Assembly (NCBI GenBank): GCA_012271065.1
Contig: JAAXHE010000331.1
Location: forward strand, 1 to 8,396
Direction of reading: 5' to 3'
Origin: Candidatus Latescibacterota bacterium
Lineage (GTDB): Bacteria > Latescibacterota > UBA2968 > GCA-2709665
Length of the DNA stretch: 8,396 nucleotides
Below, one piece after another: positions 1-6,724 of the stretch. The translations under genes and the position numbers were made by a program. The notes under the pieces are model-generated. The model did no database searches. It saw only the letters and a program-made list of their open reading frames with translations, and was not told where the DNA came from. Position 1 is the first letter of the stretch. Each line of letters starts with the position of its first letter.

Positions 1-1
1 G

Positions 2-1849
2 GTTTCGTCGATCTCGCACGGCGGCGGCTGGGAAGTCAGTGAACTGGTCAGTACGAAGGCATTCGAGACGCCGGCGCGTCTGTTTCTGGCCGATATCGAC
101 AATAACGGACAACTGGACGTGGTCGCCAGCGGCGAAGCGGAAGGCGCATGCTGGCTGGGCGATGCGGAGGGTTCCTGGCGACGCAAAGTCCTGCCGAACG
201 GCGTCAGGATCTTCGAAGTCCTGGACTTGACCGGAGACGGGCGCATCGATCTGCTGGGACTCTCTGAAGACGGGCGCCCGCGGATAATCGTCAGCCGGGG
301 CAACCGTAAATACCACTGGCAGGTCGTGCGGCCGCGGGTGCGGGCGGTCCGCGGGGACGGGCGGATCAACTCATACGCGCTGGGCGGGGAGGTGTTGGTG
401 CGGTCCGGTCTTCTGGCGCAGCGCCGGCCGATCCGGACGCCCATGGTTCATTTCGGGCTGGGCGAATACGATCTGGCGAATGTAGTGCGGGTTCAGTGGC
501 CGAACGGAACCATTCAGGCTGAGTTCGCCGTGGCGGCCGACCAGACCATTCTGGCGCAGCAGCGTCTGAAAGGGTCCTGCCCCTGGGTGTTCGCCTTCAA
601 TGGCGAAGAAATGGCCTTCATTAAGGACTTTCTCTGGCGGTCGCCGTTGGGGATGCGGATCAACGCACAGGTGACGGCAGGGGTGTCCCAGACGGAGGAC
701 TGGATCCTGATCCGGGGAGACGAACTGGTATCGCGGGACGGGCTCTATGACATACGCATCACGTCCGAACTGTGGGAGACCCAGTTCGTGGACTGGGTTG
801 AACTGATGGTGGTCGACCATCCACCTGACGTGGCAGTATTCGTGGACGAACGGTTTGCGATGCAACAGCCGGATCTGAAGGTGATTCCAACGGGAACACC
901 GGTGGCCCTGAACGCGGCGCGGGACGAAGCGGGGCGGGACGTTGCGGCAATGGTAAGCGCAAGAGACGCACGCTATCTCGATACGTTCGAATTGGGACGA
1001 TACCAGGGCGTCGCTGCCGATCACTGGGTTGAAGTCGATCTGCCGCAAGCCGCGAAGAACGCCGGAGGGTGGCTGATCGGATACGGATGGATCTATCCGA
1101 CGGACAGTTCGATCAACGTCGCGATGGGGCATGGCGCGGACGTTAGACCCCGAGGGCTTCGCCTGGACGCGCTGCGCAGCGACGGCACATGGGAAACCGT
1201 GAAACCTGACCTGGGATTTCCCGCCGGGAAGTTCAAGACGATTGCGATTGATCTGGCGGGTGTGAAGTCCAGCCGCCTGCGACTTCGGACGAACCTGGAG
1301 ATCTACTGGGACTGGCTGGCGTGGGCTGAACGCGCAGACGGCGCGCAGCTGAAGACGCATCGCGTCAGATCCCGGACCGCGGCACTGAGGGGGCGCGGGT
1401 TCTCGGAGATCTCGCATCCGGATCGGCGTTCTCCCGACGTCCCTCTGTATTCCGCGCCCGCGAACACCGCGCCCCGGTGGTGGGACCTGAGGGGATACCA
1501 CACCCGCTTCGGAGACGTGCGCCCCCTGCTTGCGGTTGTAGACGACCGGTATGTGATCATGAACGCCGGAGATGAGCTCGTGTTGAGTTTTCCCGATCCC
1601 GGACCGCCGCCGGACGGCTGGGTGCGGGACTTCGTGCTGATGGGCGACGGCTGGGTGAAGGACGGAGATTACAACACGGCGTTTTCCCGGACGGTACTGC
1701 CGCTGCCTTCGCACGCCTGGTCGTCATACGAAACGCCGCCGGGCCGGTTGGAGGACGACCCCGTCTACCGGCGCAATCCGATGGACTGGCAGGAGTACCA
1801 CACACGGTACGTCACACCGGAGATTTCCCGGATGCACGCCGGCAGGTAG
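2..1849 (+). CDS. CRTAC1-family FG-GAP / ASPIC-UnbV protein with long C-terminal module (5' partial)
   Basis: The frame is open from position 2, so the gene starts upstream of the window; 615 residues are visible. The GTG at 119 lies inside a propeller repeat and is not the real start. Visible residues 28-39 hold a Ca-binding-type loop (DIDNNGQLD) and residues 76-83 a second (LTGDGRID), both typical of FG-GAP/VCBS blades. An ASPIC/UnbV-like segment follows at about 118-188, with HFGLG at 150-154 and VQWPNG at 164-169. It lacks the usual GGSGF-SQ stretch. About 425 more residues follow, beginning SCPWVFAFNGEE, with a beta-rich middle (about 340-440) that may be a carbohydrate-binding-like sandwich, and a tail containing FSRTVLPLPSHAW and RLEDDPVYRRNPMDW. 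I recall this tail from other bacterial CRTAC1 proteins, but its function is unknown. Substrate and partners cannot be read from sequence. Export is expected for the family, but the N-terminus is outside the window. The next gene starts 14 nt downstream, so the two are probably co-transcribed. Confidence 0.88.
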   Translation, partial: VSSISHGGGWEVSELVSTKAFETPARLFLADIDNNGQLDVVASGEAEGACWLGDAEGSWRRKVLPNGVRIFEVLDLTGDGRIDLLGLSEDGRPRIIVSRGNRKYHWQVVRPRVRAVRGDGRINSYALGGEVLVRSGLLAQRRPIRTPMVHFGLGEYDLANVVRVQWPNGTIQAEFAVAADQTILAQQRLKGSCPWVFAFNGEEMAFIKDFLWRSPLGMRINAQVTAGVSQTEDWILIRGDELVSRDGLYDIRITSELWETQFVDWVELMVVDHPPDVAVFVDERFAMQQPDLKVIPTGTPVALNAARDEAGRDVAAMVSARDARYLDTFELGRYQGVAADHWVEVDLPQAAKNAGGWLIGYGWIYPTDSSINVAMGHGADVRPRGLRLDALRSDGTWETVKPDLGFPAGKFKTIAIDLAGVKSSRLRLRTNLEIYWDWLAWAERADGAQLKTHRVRSRTAALRGRGFSEISHPDRRSPDVPLYSAPANTAPRWWDLRGYHTRFGDVRPLLAVVDDRYVIMNAGDELVLSFPDPGPPPDGWVRDFVLMGDGWVKDGDYNTAFSRTVLPLPSHAWSSYETPPGRLEDDPVYRRNPMDWQEYHTRYVTPEISRMHAGR

Positions 1850-1863
1850 CCATCGAGTGTTCC

Positions 1864-3624
1864 ATGTCACGTCGAACGGTCCAGGGCATCATGCTCGCTG
1901 TCTTCGCGCTGCTGCTGGCGGTTCCCGTCGTCCGCAGATACGGTCCGTGGCCTCCGCGGGAAGATGCGGCACATTACGGATTTGCGCTCCAGGAAGTCGC
2001 GGGCGCAAGCGGCGTCGATTTCGTACACCGCGGACCCACGCTGGATGCGAAGTTGGACCACATAATGCCGCACGTCGCCGCTATGGGCGCGGCGGTGTCC
2101 GTGGCCGATTTCGACCGCGACGGCTGGCAGGATCTTTACGTCACCAACAGCGGCGAGGGTTCCGCGAACCGACTGTACCGCAATCTCGGCGACGGACAGT
2201 TCGAAGACGTGGCCCGAGGGATGGGCGTGGCGGATCTGAATCAACCGGGTACCGGGATTTCCGTTGGCGCGGTCTGGGGGGACTACGACAACGACGGCTT
2301 CGAAGACCTCTTCGTGTACAAATGGGGTCGGCCGGAGTTGTTTCGCAACAAGGCCGGACAGGGGTTTGCGCGGGTGACAGGTGAGGCGGGGTTGCCCGGC
2401 TGGGCCAACGCCGGCAGCGCCGTCTGGCTGGATTACGATTGCGACGGGCGCCTGGACCTGTTCATCGCCGGATACTGGCCCGATGGGCTCGATCTGTGGC
2501 ATCTGGAATCCACCCGCATGATGCCGGAGAGTTTCGAATATGCCGAAAACGGCGGCCGGAAGTACCTGTTGCGCAATCGGGGCGACGGGAGTTTCGAGGA
2601 CGTTGCGGATCGTCTGGGTATTCGAAGCCGCCGCTGGACCCTTGCCGTGGCGGCAGGCGACCTGAACCGCTCCGGTTACCCGGACCTGTTCCTGTCCAAC
2701 GACTATGGCGTGTCGGAGCTCTACCAGAACCATGGCGGCAAGGCCTTCGAGGAGGTCGGTCGCCGGGCGGGAGTCGGGTACCAGCCGAAGAGCGGAATGA
2801 ACGCGGTATTCGGCGACGTGCTGAATCAGGGCCGGCTGGCGATTTACGAGACCAATATCTCTGAAGCGGGGATTCTGCTTCAGGGCAACAACCTCTGGGT
2901 CGCCCGGCAGAGCGATGACCTGGCGTTCGAAAACCTCGCGCAGGTGATGGGCGTGGAACTGGGCGACTGGAGTTTCGGCGCGCAATTCGGAGATCTCAAT
3001 AACGACGGAAGGCTGGATCTGTATCTGACCAACGGCTACGTTTCCGGCTCGAAGTCGGAAAGCTATTGGTACGATTTTTCCCAGGTTGCCGGCGGACACA
3101 GGGCGGTCATTTCAGACGCGAAGAACTGGCCTGCGATGAAGGGCCGGAGCCTCGCGGGCTACCAGAGAGCGCGTGTATGGGTGAACGACGGAATGGGCCG
3201 GTTTGAAGACGCGGCTACGGCCGTCGGCGTGGACGACAGATATGATGGCCGCGCGGTGGCGCTCGTGGATCTCTGGAACCGTGGTGTGCTGGACGTTGTG
3301 GTGGCCAACCAGCGCGGTCCGCTGCTGATATACAGAAACACCGTGAATTCCGATCGACAGTGGATCGGTTTCGAACTGGCGGGCGGGACGAGCAATCGGA
3401 GCGCGATCGGGGCGCAAGTGAGGCTGTTCTGGAACGGACAGGAGCAGATGCAGGAAGTGTCGGGAGGCAGCGGTTTTTCGTCGCAGAACCAGCGGCGGCT
3501 GCACTTCGGGCTGGGCGTCGATCCGAAGCTGGAAAAGGCGGTTGTGACTTGGCCGTCGGGCCGGCGCAGAATTATGGAAAACCCGGCGTTGAACCTCTAC
3601 CACCGCGTCGAGGAACCGCAATAA
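1864..3624 (+). CDS. CRTAC1-family protein: FG-GAP beta-propeller with C-terminal ASPIC/UnbV domain
   Basis: This 586-residue protein appears complete. Residues 9-22 are hydrophobic, preceded by Arg3-Arg4 and followed by Arg24-Arg25, so it is exported or held by an N-terminal anchor; no clear cleavage site is visible. Calcium-loop motifs of FG-GAP/VCBS blades lie at 82-90 (DFDRDGWQD), 140-148 (DYDNDGFED), 190-198 (DYDCDGRLD) and 377-385 (DLNNDGRLD), with degenerate copies at 266-274 and 469-477. Blades also show the recurring LYRN/F-DVA pattern (104-116, 236-248). An intact ASPIC/UnbV domain closes the protein (about 510-575): NRSAIGAQVR, EVSGGSGFSSQ, HFGLG and VTWPSG. Such proteins fold as integrin-like propellers; their bacterial roles are mostly unknown, with extracellular binding or adhesion the usual suggestion. 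The ATG at 1864 is chosen because it includes the whole hydrophobic segment, although the ribosome site before it is weak. It follows the related upstream gene by 14 nt, consistent with an operon of paralogues. Confidence 0.92.
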   Translation: MSRRTVQGIMLAVFALLLAVPVVRRYGPWPPREDAAHYGFALQEVAGASGVDFVHRGPTLDAKLDHIMPHVAAMGAAVSVADFDRDGWQDLYVTNSGEGSANRLYRNLGDGQFEDVARGMGVADLNQPGTGISVGAVWGDYDNDGFEDLFVYKWGRPELFRNKAGQGFARVTGEAGLPGWANAGSAVWLDYDCDGRLDLFIAGYWPDGLDLWHLESTRMMPESFEYAENGGRKYLLRNRGDGSFEDVADRLGIRSRRWTLAVAAGDLNRSGYPDLFLSNDYGVSELYQNHGGKAFEEVGRRAGVGYQPKSGMNAVFGDVLNQGRLAIYETNISEAGILLQGNNLWVARQSDDLAFENLAQVMGVELGDWSFGAQFGDLNNDGRLDLYLTNGYVSGSKSESYWYDFSQVAGGHRAVISDAKNWPAMKGRSLAGYQRARVWVNDGMGRFEDAATAVGVDDRYDGRAVALVDLWNRGVLDVVVANQRGPLLIYRNTVNSDRQWIGFELAGGTSNRSAIGAQVRLFWNGQEQMQEVSGGSGFSSQNQRRLHFGLGVDPKLEKAVVTWPSGRRRIMENPALNLYHRVEEPQ

Positions 3625-3629
3625 TTCGG

Positions 3630-5600
3630 CTACCCGTTGGCGCCTCTGTCAGCGTTCCTCCCGAAACCGATAAGGACCGCCGGAATCATCGCCAGGCCGA
3701 TCAGCAGCCCGCACCACACCGGGTAGAAGAATGTCGCGCCGACGTACCCTGCGAGTGCCGCGATGCCCATTGTGGTGAGGGCGTATGGGAATTGCGTTTT
3801 CACGTGGTCCAGATGATCGCAGGAAGTGGCAAGGCTGGACATGACGGTCGTGTCGCTTATCGGAGAGCAATGATCACCGAAGATCGCACCGTCGAGTACG
3901 GCGGCGGCGGCGAGAATGGTGAGCGGGAGACCGCCCAGGCTGTGCGCAAGGGGAACCGCGGTGGGGATGAGGATCGCCATGGTCGCCCACGACGTGCCGA
4001 TAGCGAAGGCGACTGACGCCGCCAGGAGGAAGATGAGCAGTGGCAGCAGGCCGGGTACAGCGATCGGCGACAGCGCTGCGGCGAGATAGGTGGATGTGCC
4101 GATGTCCTTGCAGACCGCCTGAATGGCCCACGCCATGATCAGGATGGCGATGGCATAGTGAATACCCGTGACCCCCTGCGCCCAGGTCGTTAACGCCGCC
4201 AGAGGCCGAATGGGCGCGGGTTCTCCTGAGGGACGGCGCCTGGTAACCGCGATAACCAGCGCGATTGCGGAACCCAGTATGGCGGAGAGAAAAAGCACCC
4301 GCGCGTTGTCGGCGTTCGAGAAACAGGCGGTCCAGTACGAGAAACTGAAGAGCGAGCTCGTCAGGCGTATCGGTCGGACTTCCGGATCGGTCCAGGTATC
4401 CACGGCCATGCCGGCGATGACGGCGACGACGACGATCAGAACAGGCACGGCCGCCGCCCACCAGGCGGGCCGAACGCCGTCGGCTGGCAGAACCTCCCTG
4501 CTTCGCCGCGCCGCCAGCGGCGTGGCGCCGGGCCGCAGCACCTGTCCGGTCGTCCTGGCCCGGTACTCTGCGCGGTACATGGGTCCGTAGTCCCGCTGGA
4601 GCCAGGCAGACGCTGCGACGAACGCCAACGTAAAAAGGCAGTAGAATCGAGCGGGAATGGCGTGGAAGAAGAGTTGATAGCCCGAAAGGCCGGTGTCGAG
4701 ATCCCGCATGAGGTCGCCGAAGAGTCCGACCTCGAATCCGATCCAGGTGCTGATGACCGCGACGCCCGCCACCGGGGCGGCGGTGGAATCGACGATGTAC
4801 GCGAGTTTTTCCCGGGAGATCCGGAACCGGTCGGCCATTGGCCGAAGGGTCGTGCCCGCCACGATCGTATTGGCGTAGTCATCGAAGAATATCGCCAGCC
4901 CCATGAAGAATGCGGCCAGACGCGTGGACCGTGCGCTTTCCGATCGGGAGGCAAGGAGCGAGGCGATCCCCAGGTTGCCTCCCGCGAGCGACGTCACCCG
5001 TACCATGCCGATCAGGGCCGCGGTAAAGCCGAGAATGTAGAGCTGAAACGACGATCTGAGCGGGGTCCAGACGTAATTCACGGCGGCCTTTTCGATGGCG
5101 GCGAACGGGAGTTCGTAGAGTGGGACCTCGCCTGCCGTGAGAACGCCTCCGCAGAGAACGGCCAGCGACAGACCCAGGAGAACGCGTCCGCTGAAAATGG
5201 CAACCAGTATGGCCGCCAAGGGCGGAAAGAGGCTCCAGCCGTCGATGGACCTCAGGCGCGCCTGATGTTGGGAAGCGGTTGTCGACGCGGTCAGAGCCAG
5301 TCCATCCGCGCCTTCCCGGCACGTAATCACGATTTCCGGCGCGCCGGTTTCGGGAGTCTCTCGGCGTCGGCGCACCTCCTCGAAACCGGAGCGGCAGCGT
5401 GGGTCCCCGTCGTCCGTGAGCCGCCACGGGCCGTCGCCCATGGCCTTCGACAGAATGGGTAGCTCAGTCACGATCTGCTGATGAATAACGCGGTCCCGGT
5501 TTTTCGGCAACACCGCTACGAAAACCGCGGCCAGCGAAAGTGCTGCCAGAACGCGCACCGACGTGACTGTTATGCTACTTTCCTTCGTTTCCGGATTCAT
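3630..5600 (-). CDS. nhaC: Na+/H+ antiporter, NhaC family, with N-terminal soluble extension
   Basis: This is a 656-residue inner-membrane secondary transporter of the NhaC family, expected to exchange Na+ for H+; some relatives exchange malate and lactate, so the substrate is not certain. Family motifs are clear: FFDDYANTIVAGTTLRP (238-254), DSTAAPVAGVAVISTWIGFE (271-290), GTSWATMAILIPTAVPLA (535-552) and GDHCSPISDTTVMSS (575-589) followed by CDHLDHV (594-600). Many hydrophobic helices run from about 122 to 648. The start at 5600 (MNPETK) is preferred over the longer frame from 5768, whose extra 56 residues are Arg-rich and non-hydrophobic. From 5600, one transmembrane segment (about 14-31) leads into roughly 85 mostly polar residues with Cys69 and Cys94, before the usual family start (SIDGWSLFPPL, 118-128). 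That region probably faces the periplasm. The ribosome site is weak (AGGCGA, 3 nt from ATG). The gene ends 5 nt from the convergent CRTAC1 gene and is divergent from a K+ channel gene. Confidence 0.93.
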   Translation of the reverse strand: MNPETKESSITVTSVRVLAALSLAAVFVAVLPKNRDRVIHQQIVTELPILSKAMGDGPWRLTDDGDPRCRSGFEEVRRRRETPETGAPEIVITCREGADGLALTASTTASQHQARLRSIDGWSLFPPLAAILVAIFSGRVLLGLSLAVLCGGVLTAGEVPLYELPFAAIEKAAVNYVWTPLRSSFQLYILGFTAALIGMVRVTSLAGGNLGIASLLASRSESARSTRLAAFFMGLAIFFDDYANTIVAGTTLRPMADRFRISREKLAYIVDSTAAPVAGVAVISTWIGFEVGLFGDLMRDLDTGLSGYQLFFHAIPARFYCLFTLAFVAASAWLQRDYGPMYRAEYRARTTGQVLRPGATPLAARRSREVLPADGVRPAWWAAAVPVLIVVVAVIAGMAVDTWTDPEVRPIRLTSSLFSFSYWTACFSNADNARVLFLSAILGSAIALVIAVTRRRPSGEPAPIRPLAALTTWAQGVTGIHYAIAILIMAWAIQAVCKDIGTSTYLAAALSPIAVPGLLPLLIFLLAASVAFAIGTSWATMAILIPTAVPLAHSLGGLPLTILAAAAVLDGAIFGDHCSPISDTTVMSSLATSCDHLDHVKTQFPYALTTMGIAALAGYVGATFFYPVWCGLLIGLAMIPAVLIGFGRNADRGANG

Positions 5601-5602
5601 GG

Positions 5603-5620
5603 GTCGCCTGTCGCTGCGAC
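5603..5620 (-). promoter_or_regulatory. Possible alternative hairpins over the nhaC ribosome site
   Basis: Just before the nhaC ATG, read on the minus strand, GTCGC (5620-5616) is followed by two GCGAC copies (5614-5610 and 5607-5603). Pairing with the distal copy gives a 5-bp stem with an 8-nt loop and covers part of the only Shine-Dalgarno-like bases (AGGCGA, 5609-5604). Pairing with the near copy gives a 4-bp stem and leaves them free. The repeats are directly visible; a role in translation control is speculative, since such short GC arms are common at this base composition. Confidence 0.2.
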
Positions 5621-5698
5621 GGACTGGATGGAAGCCTGTTGAGGTTGCGATTCCGCGCGAAGGATGCGCTCGTTGGAAAAAGACGTTTCTATTCGAAC

Positions 5699-5712
5699 GA
5701 TAGCGTCCTATC
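5699..5712. repeat. Short perfect inverted repeat GATAG-N4-CTATC
   Basis: Arms GATAG (5699-5703) and CTATC (5708-5712) flank CGTC, in the most AT-rich part of the nhaC/K+ channel intergenic region and next to a TTCGAA palindrome (5692-5697). The placement would suit a small operator acting on one or both divergent genes. At 5 bp per arm it may be chance. Confidence 0.25.
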
Positions 5713-5888
5713 TTTATGGTGCATGAGCCGACCGGGGCAGGCCTTAGCCGAACATCGACGACCGACACCCGGAAGCGGAGAGCGAGCGCCGGATGTCACT
5801 CGGTCGAGGGCAGGTTGCAGGGCGTCTCCAGCAACGTGGCAACCCGTCGTTTGCAATGACACTGATCAGCTTTATCTGAAGGGGTTCC

Positions 5889-6683
5889 ATGATAGACCGG
5901 TTTAAGGAACGAACCAACGAAATACTGGACAAGGCGCAGACGGGCGACAGGACGAGTCGACTGATCGACTTGTTCATCATGGGATTGATTGTCCTCAACG
6001 TCGTGGCGGTCATCCTGGAAACGGTGGAGTCCGTGCTGGCGTCGTACCGCTGGGCATTTGAGGCGTTCGATGCTTTTTCCGTAGGTGTCTTTACCATCGA
6101 ATACCTGCTCCGCATGTGGTCGTGTACCGCGGACGGTCGGTATTCCCGTCCCGTTCGGGGTCGGATACGGTTTTTCCTGACGCCACTGGCCCTTGTGGAC
6201 CTGATTGCGATCCTCCCGTTCTATCTTCCTCTGGTGACAACGGTCGATCTGCGGGTCCTTCGCGCCATGAGGCTTTTGCGGTTGTTCAAGCTGGGACGGT
6301 ACTCCAATTCGTTGCAGACGCTTGGCAACGTGCTGCGGAAGCACAGGGGCGAATTGGTCGTGACACTCTTCGTCCTGCTGATCATGCTGGTCATTGCGTC
6401 GACGTTGATGTATTTTGCCGAACATCGTGCTCAGCCCGATGCCTTCTCAAGTATACCCTCGGCAATGTGGTGGGGCATCGTAACGCTCACGACGGTCGGG
6501 TACGGAGACACGTACCCGGTAACCGGCGTGGGAAAGGTACTGGGTGCCGTGATCGCGCTTCTGGGAATCGGAATGTTCGCCCTTCCGGCGGGTATCCTGG
6601 GTTCAGGGTTTGCCGGAGAGATCGACCGGCGAAAGGAAGAAGGCGGCGTCTGTCCGCACTGCGGACGTAAGATGGAGTCGTGA
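5889..6683 (+). CDS. Voltage-gated K+ channel (six-transmembrane, ion_trans family) with C-terminal CxxC tail
   Basis: This 264-residue protein appears complete. It has the full Kv plan: S1 about 24-46, S2 58-78 with the conserved acid Glu71 and Arg75, S3 96-116 with Asp104, and S4 119-138 with a basic residue at every third position (Arg122, 125, 128, 131, Lys134, Arg137). S5 spans about 155-178, the pore helix 189-200, the selectivity filter TTVGYGD 201-207 and S6 about 213-240. The GYG filter indicates K+ selectivity and the full S4 charge set indicates voltage sensing; channels of this type work as inner-membrane tetramers. After S6 comes a short basic linker and a terminal CPHCGRK (Cys255, Cys258), half of a zinc ribbon. 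There is no RCK/TrkA-N domain, so regulation by nucleotides through that domain is unlikely. A good ribosome site (GAAGGGG, 5878-5884) lies 4 nt before the ATG. The gene is divergent from nhaC and is followed after 41 nt by the isomerase gene, possibly in the same transcript. Confidence 0.95.
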   Translation: MIDRFKERTNEILDKAQTGDRTSRLIDLFIMGLIVLNVVAVILETVESVLASYRWAFEAFDAFSVGVFTIEYLLRMWSCTADGRYSRPVRGRIRFFLTPLALVDLIAILPFYLPLVTTVDLRVLRAMRLLRLFKLGRYSNSLQTLGNVLRKHRGELVVTLFVLLIMLVIASTLMYFAEHRAQPDAFSSIPSAMWWGIVTLTTVGYGDTYPVTGVGKVLGAVIALLGIGMFALPAGILGSGFAGEIDRRKEEGGVCPHCGRKMES

Positions 6684-6724
6684 ACCTGTCGTAATTCGAG
6701 CGAATCAGCAAAGGAGCGTCCAGG

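Larger units (their letters stand above)
5601..5888. other. Divergent intergenic region between nhaC and the K+ channel gene
   Basis: These 288 nt hold no convincing gene and must carry the promoters for two divergent cation transport genes. It is more AT-rich around 5673-5720 than its surroundings. I found a short inverted repeat there (5699-5712) and a 6-bp stem with a 20-nt loop at 5813-5844 (GGTTGC / GCAACC). No hexamer pair close to the sigma70 consensus with acceptable spacing stood out on either strand. No known riboswitch core (Na+-I, c-di-AMP ydaO type) was recognised by eye. Confidence 0.6.

Noticed and set aside
371..1714. 447-codon open frame on the minus strand opposite the first CRTAC1 gene
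   Set aside because: The protein is rich in Arg, Pro and His with no family motif, as expected for the shadow of a GC-rich coding strand; the plus-strand frame has clear FG-GAP and UnbV motifs.
1864..1930. Tat export signal on the second CRTAC1 protein (SRRTVQG)
   Set aside because: The twin arginines are present, but the rest of the SRRxFLK consensus is not; a Sec signal or anchor explains the segment as well.
1867..3099. 410-codon open frame on the minus strand opposite the second CRTAC1 gene
   Set aside because: It is an antisense shadow; its composition mirrors the plus-strand repeats and it has no recognisable domain or ribosome site.
5601..5768. Longer nhaC start at 5768
   Set aside because: It would add 56 Arg-rich, non-hydrophobic residues ahead of the natural signal or anchor segment and consume most of the divergent promoter region.
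5851..5878. TTGCAA-N16-TATCTG as a promoter for the K+ channel gene
   Set aside because: Hexamers match poorly (4/6 and 3/6) and the start point would fall inside the ribosome site just before the ATG.
5601..5888. Na+ or c-di-AMP riboswitch in the nhaC or K+ channel leader
   Set aside because: Such RNAs are known upstream of ion transport genes, but I could not recognise their conserved cores; a covariance-model scan would settle it.
5639..5905. 88-codon plus-strand frame overlapping the K+ channel start
   Set aside because: No ribosome site or family resemblance, and it runs through the intergenic region into the start of a certain gene.
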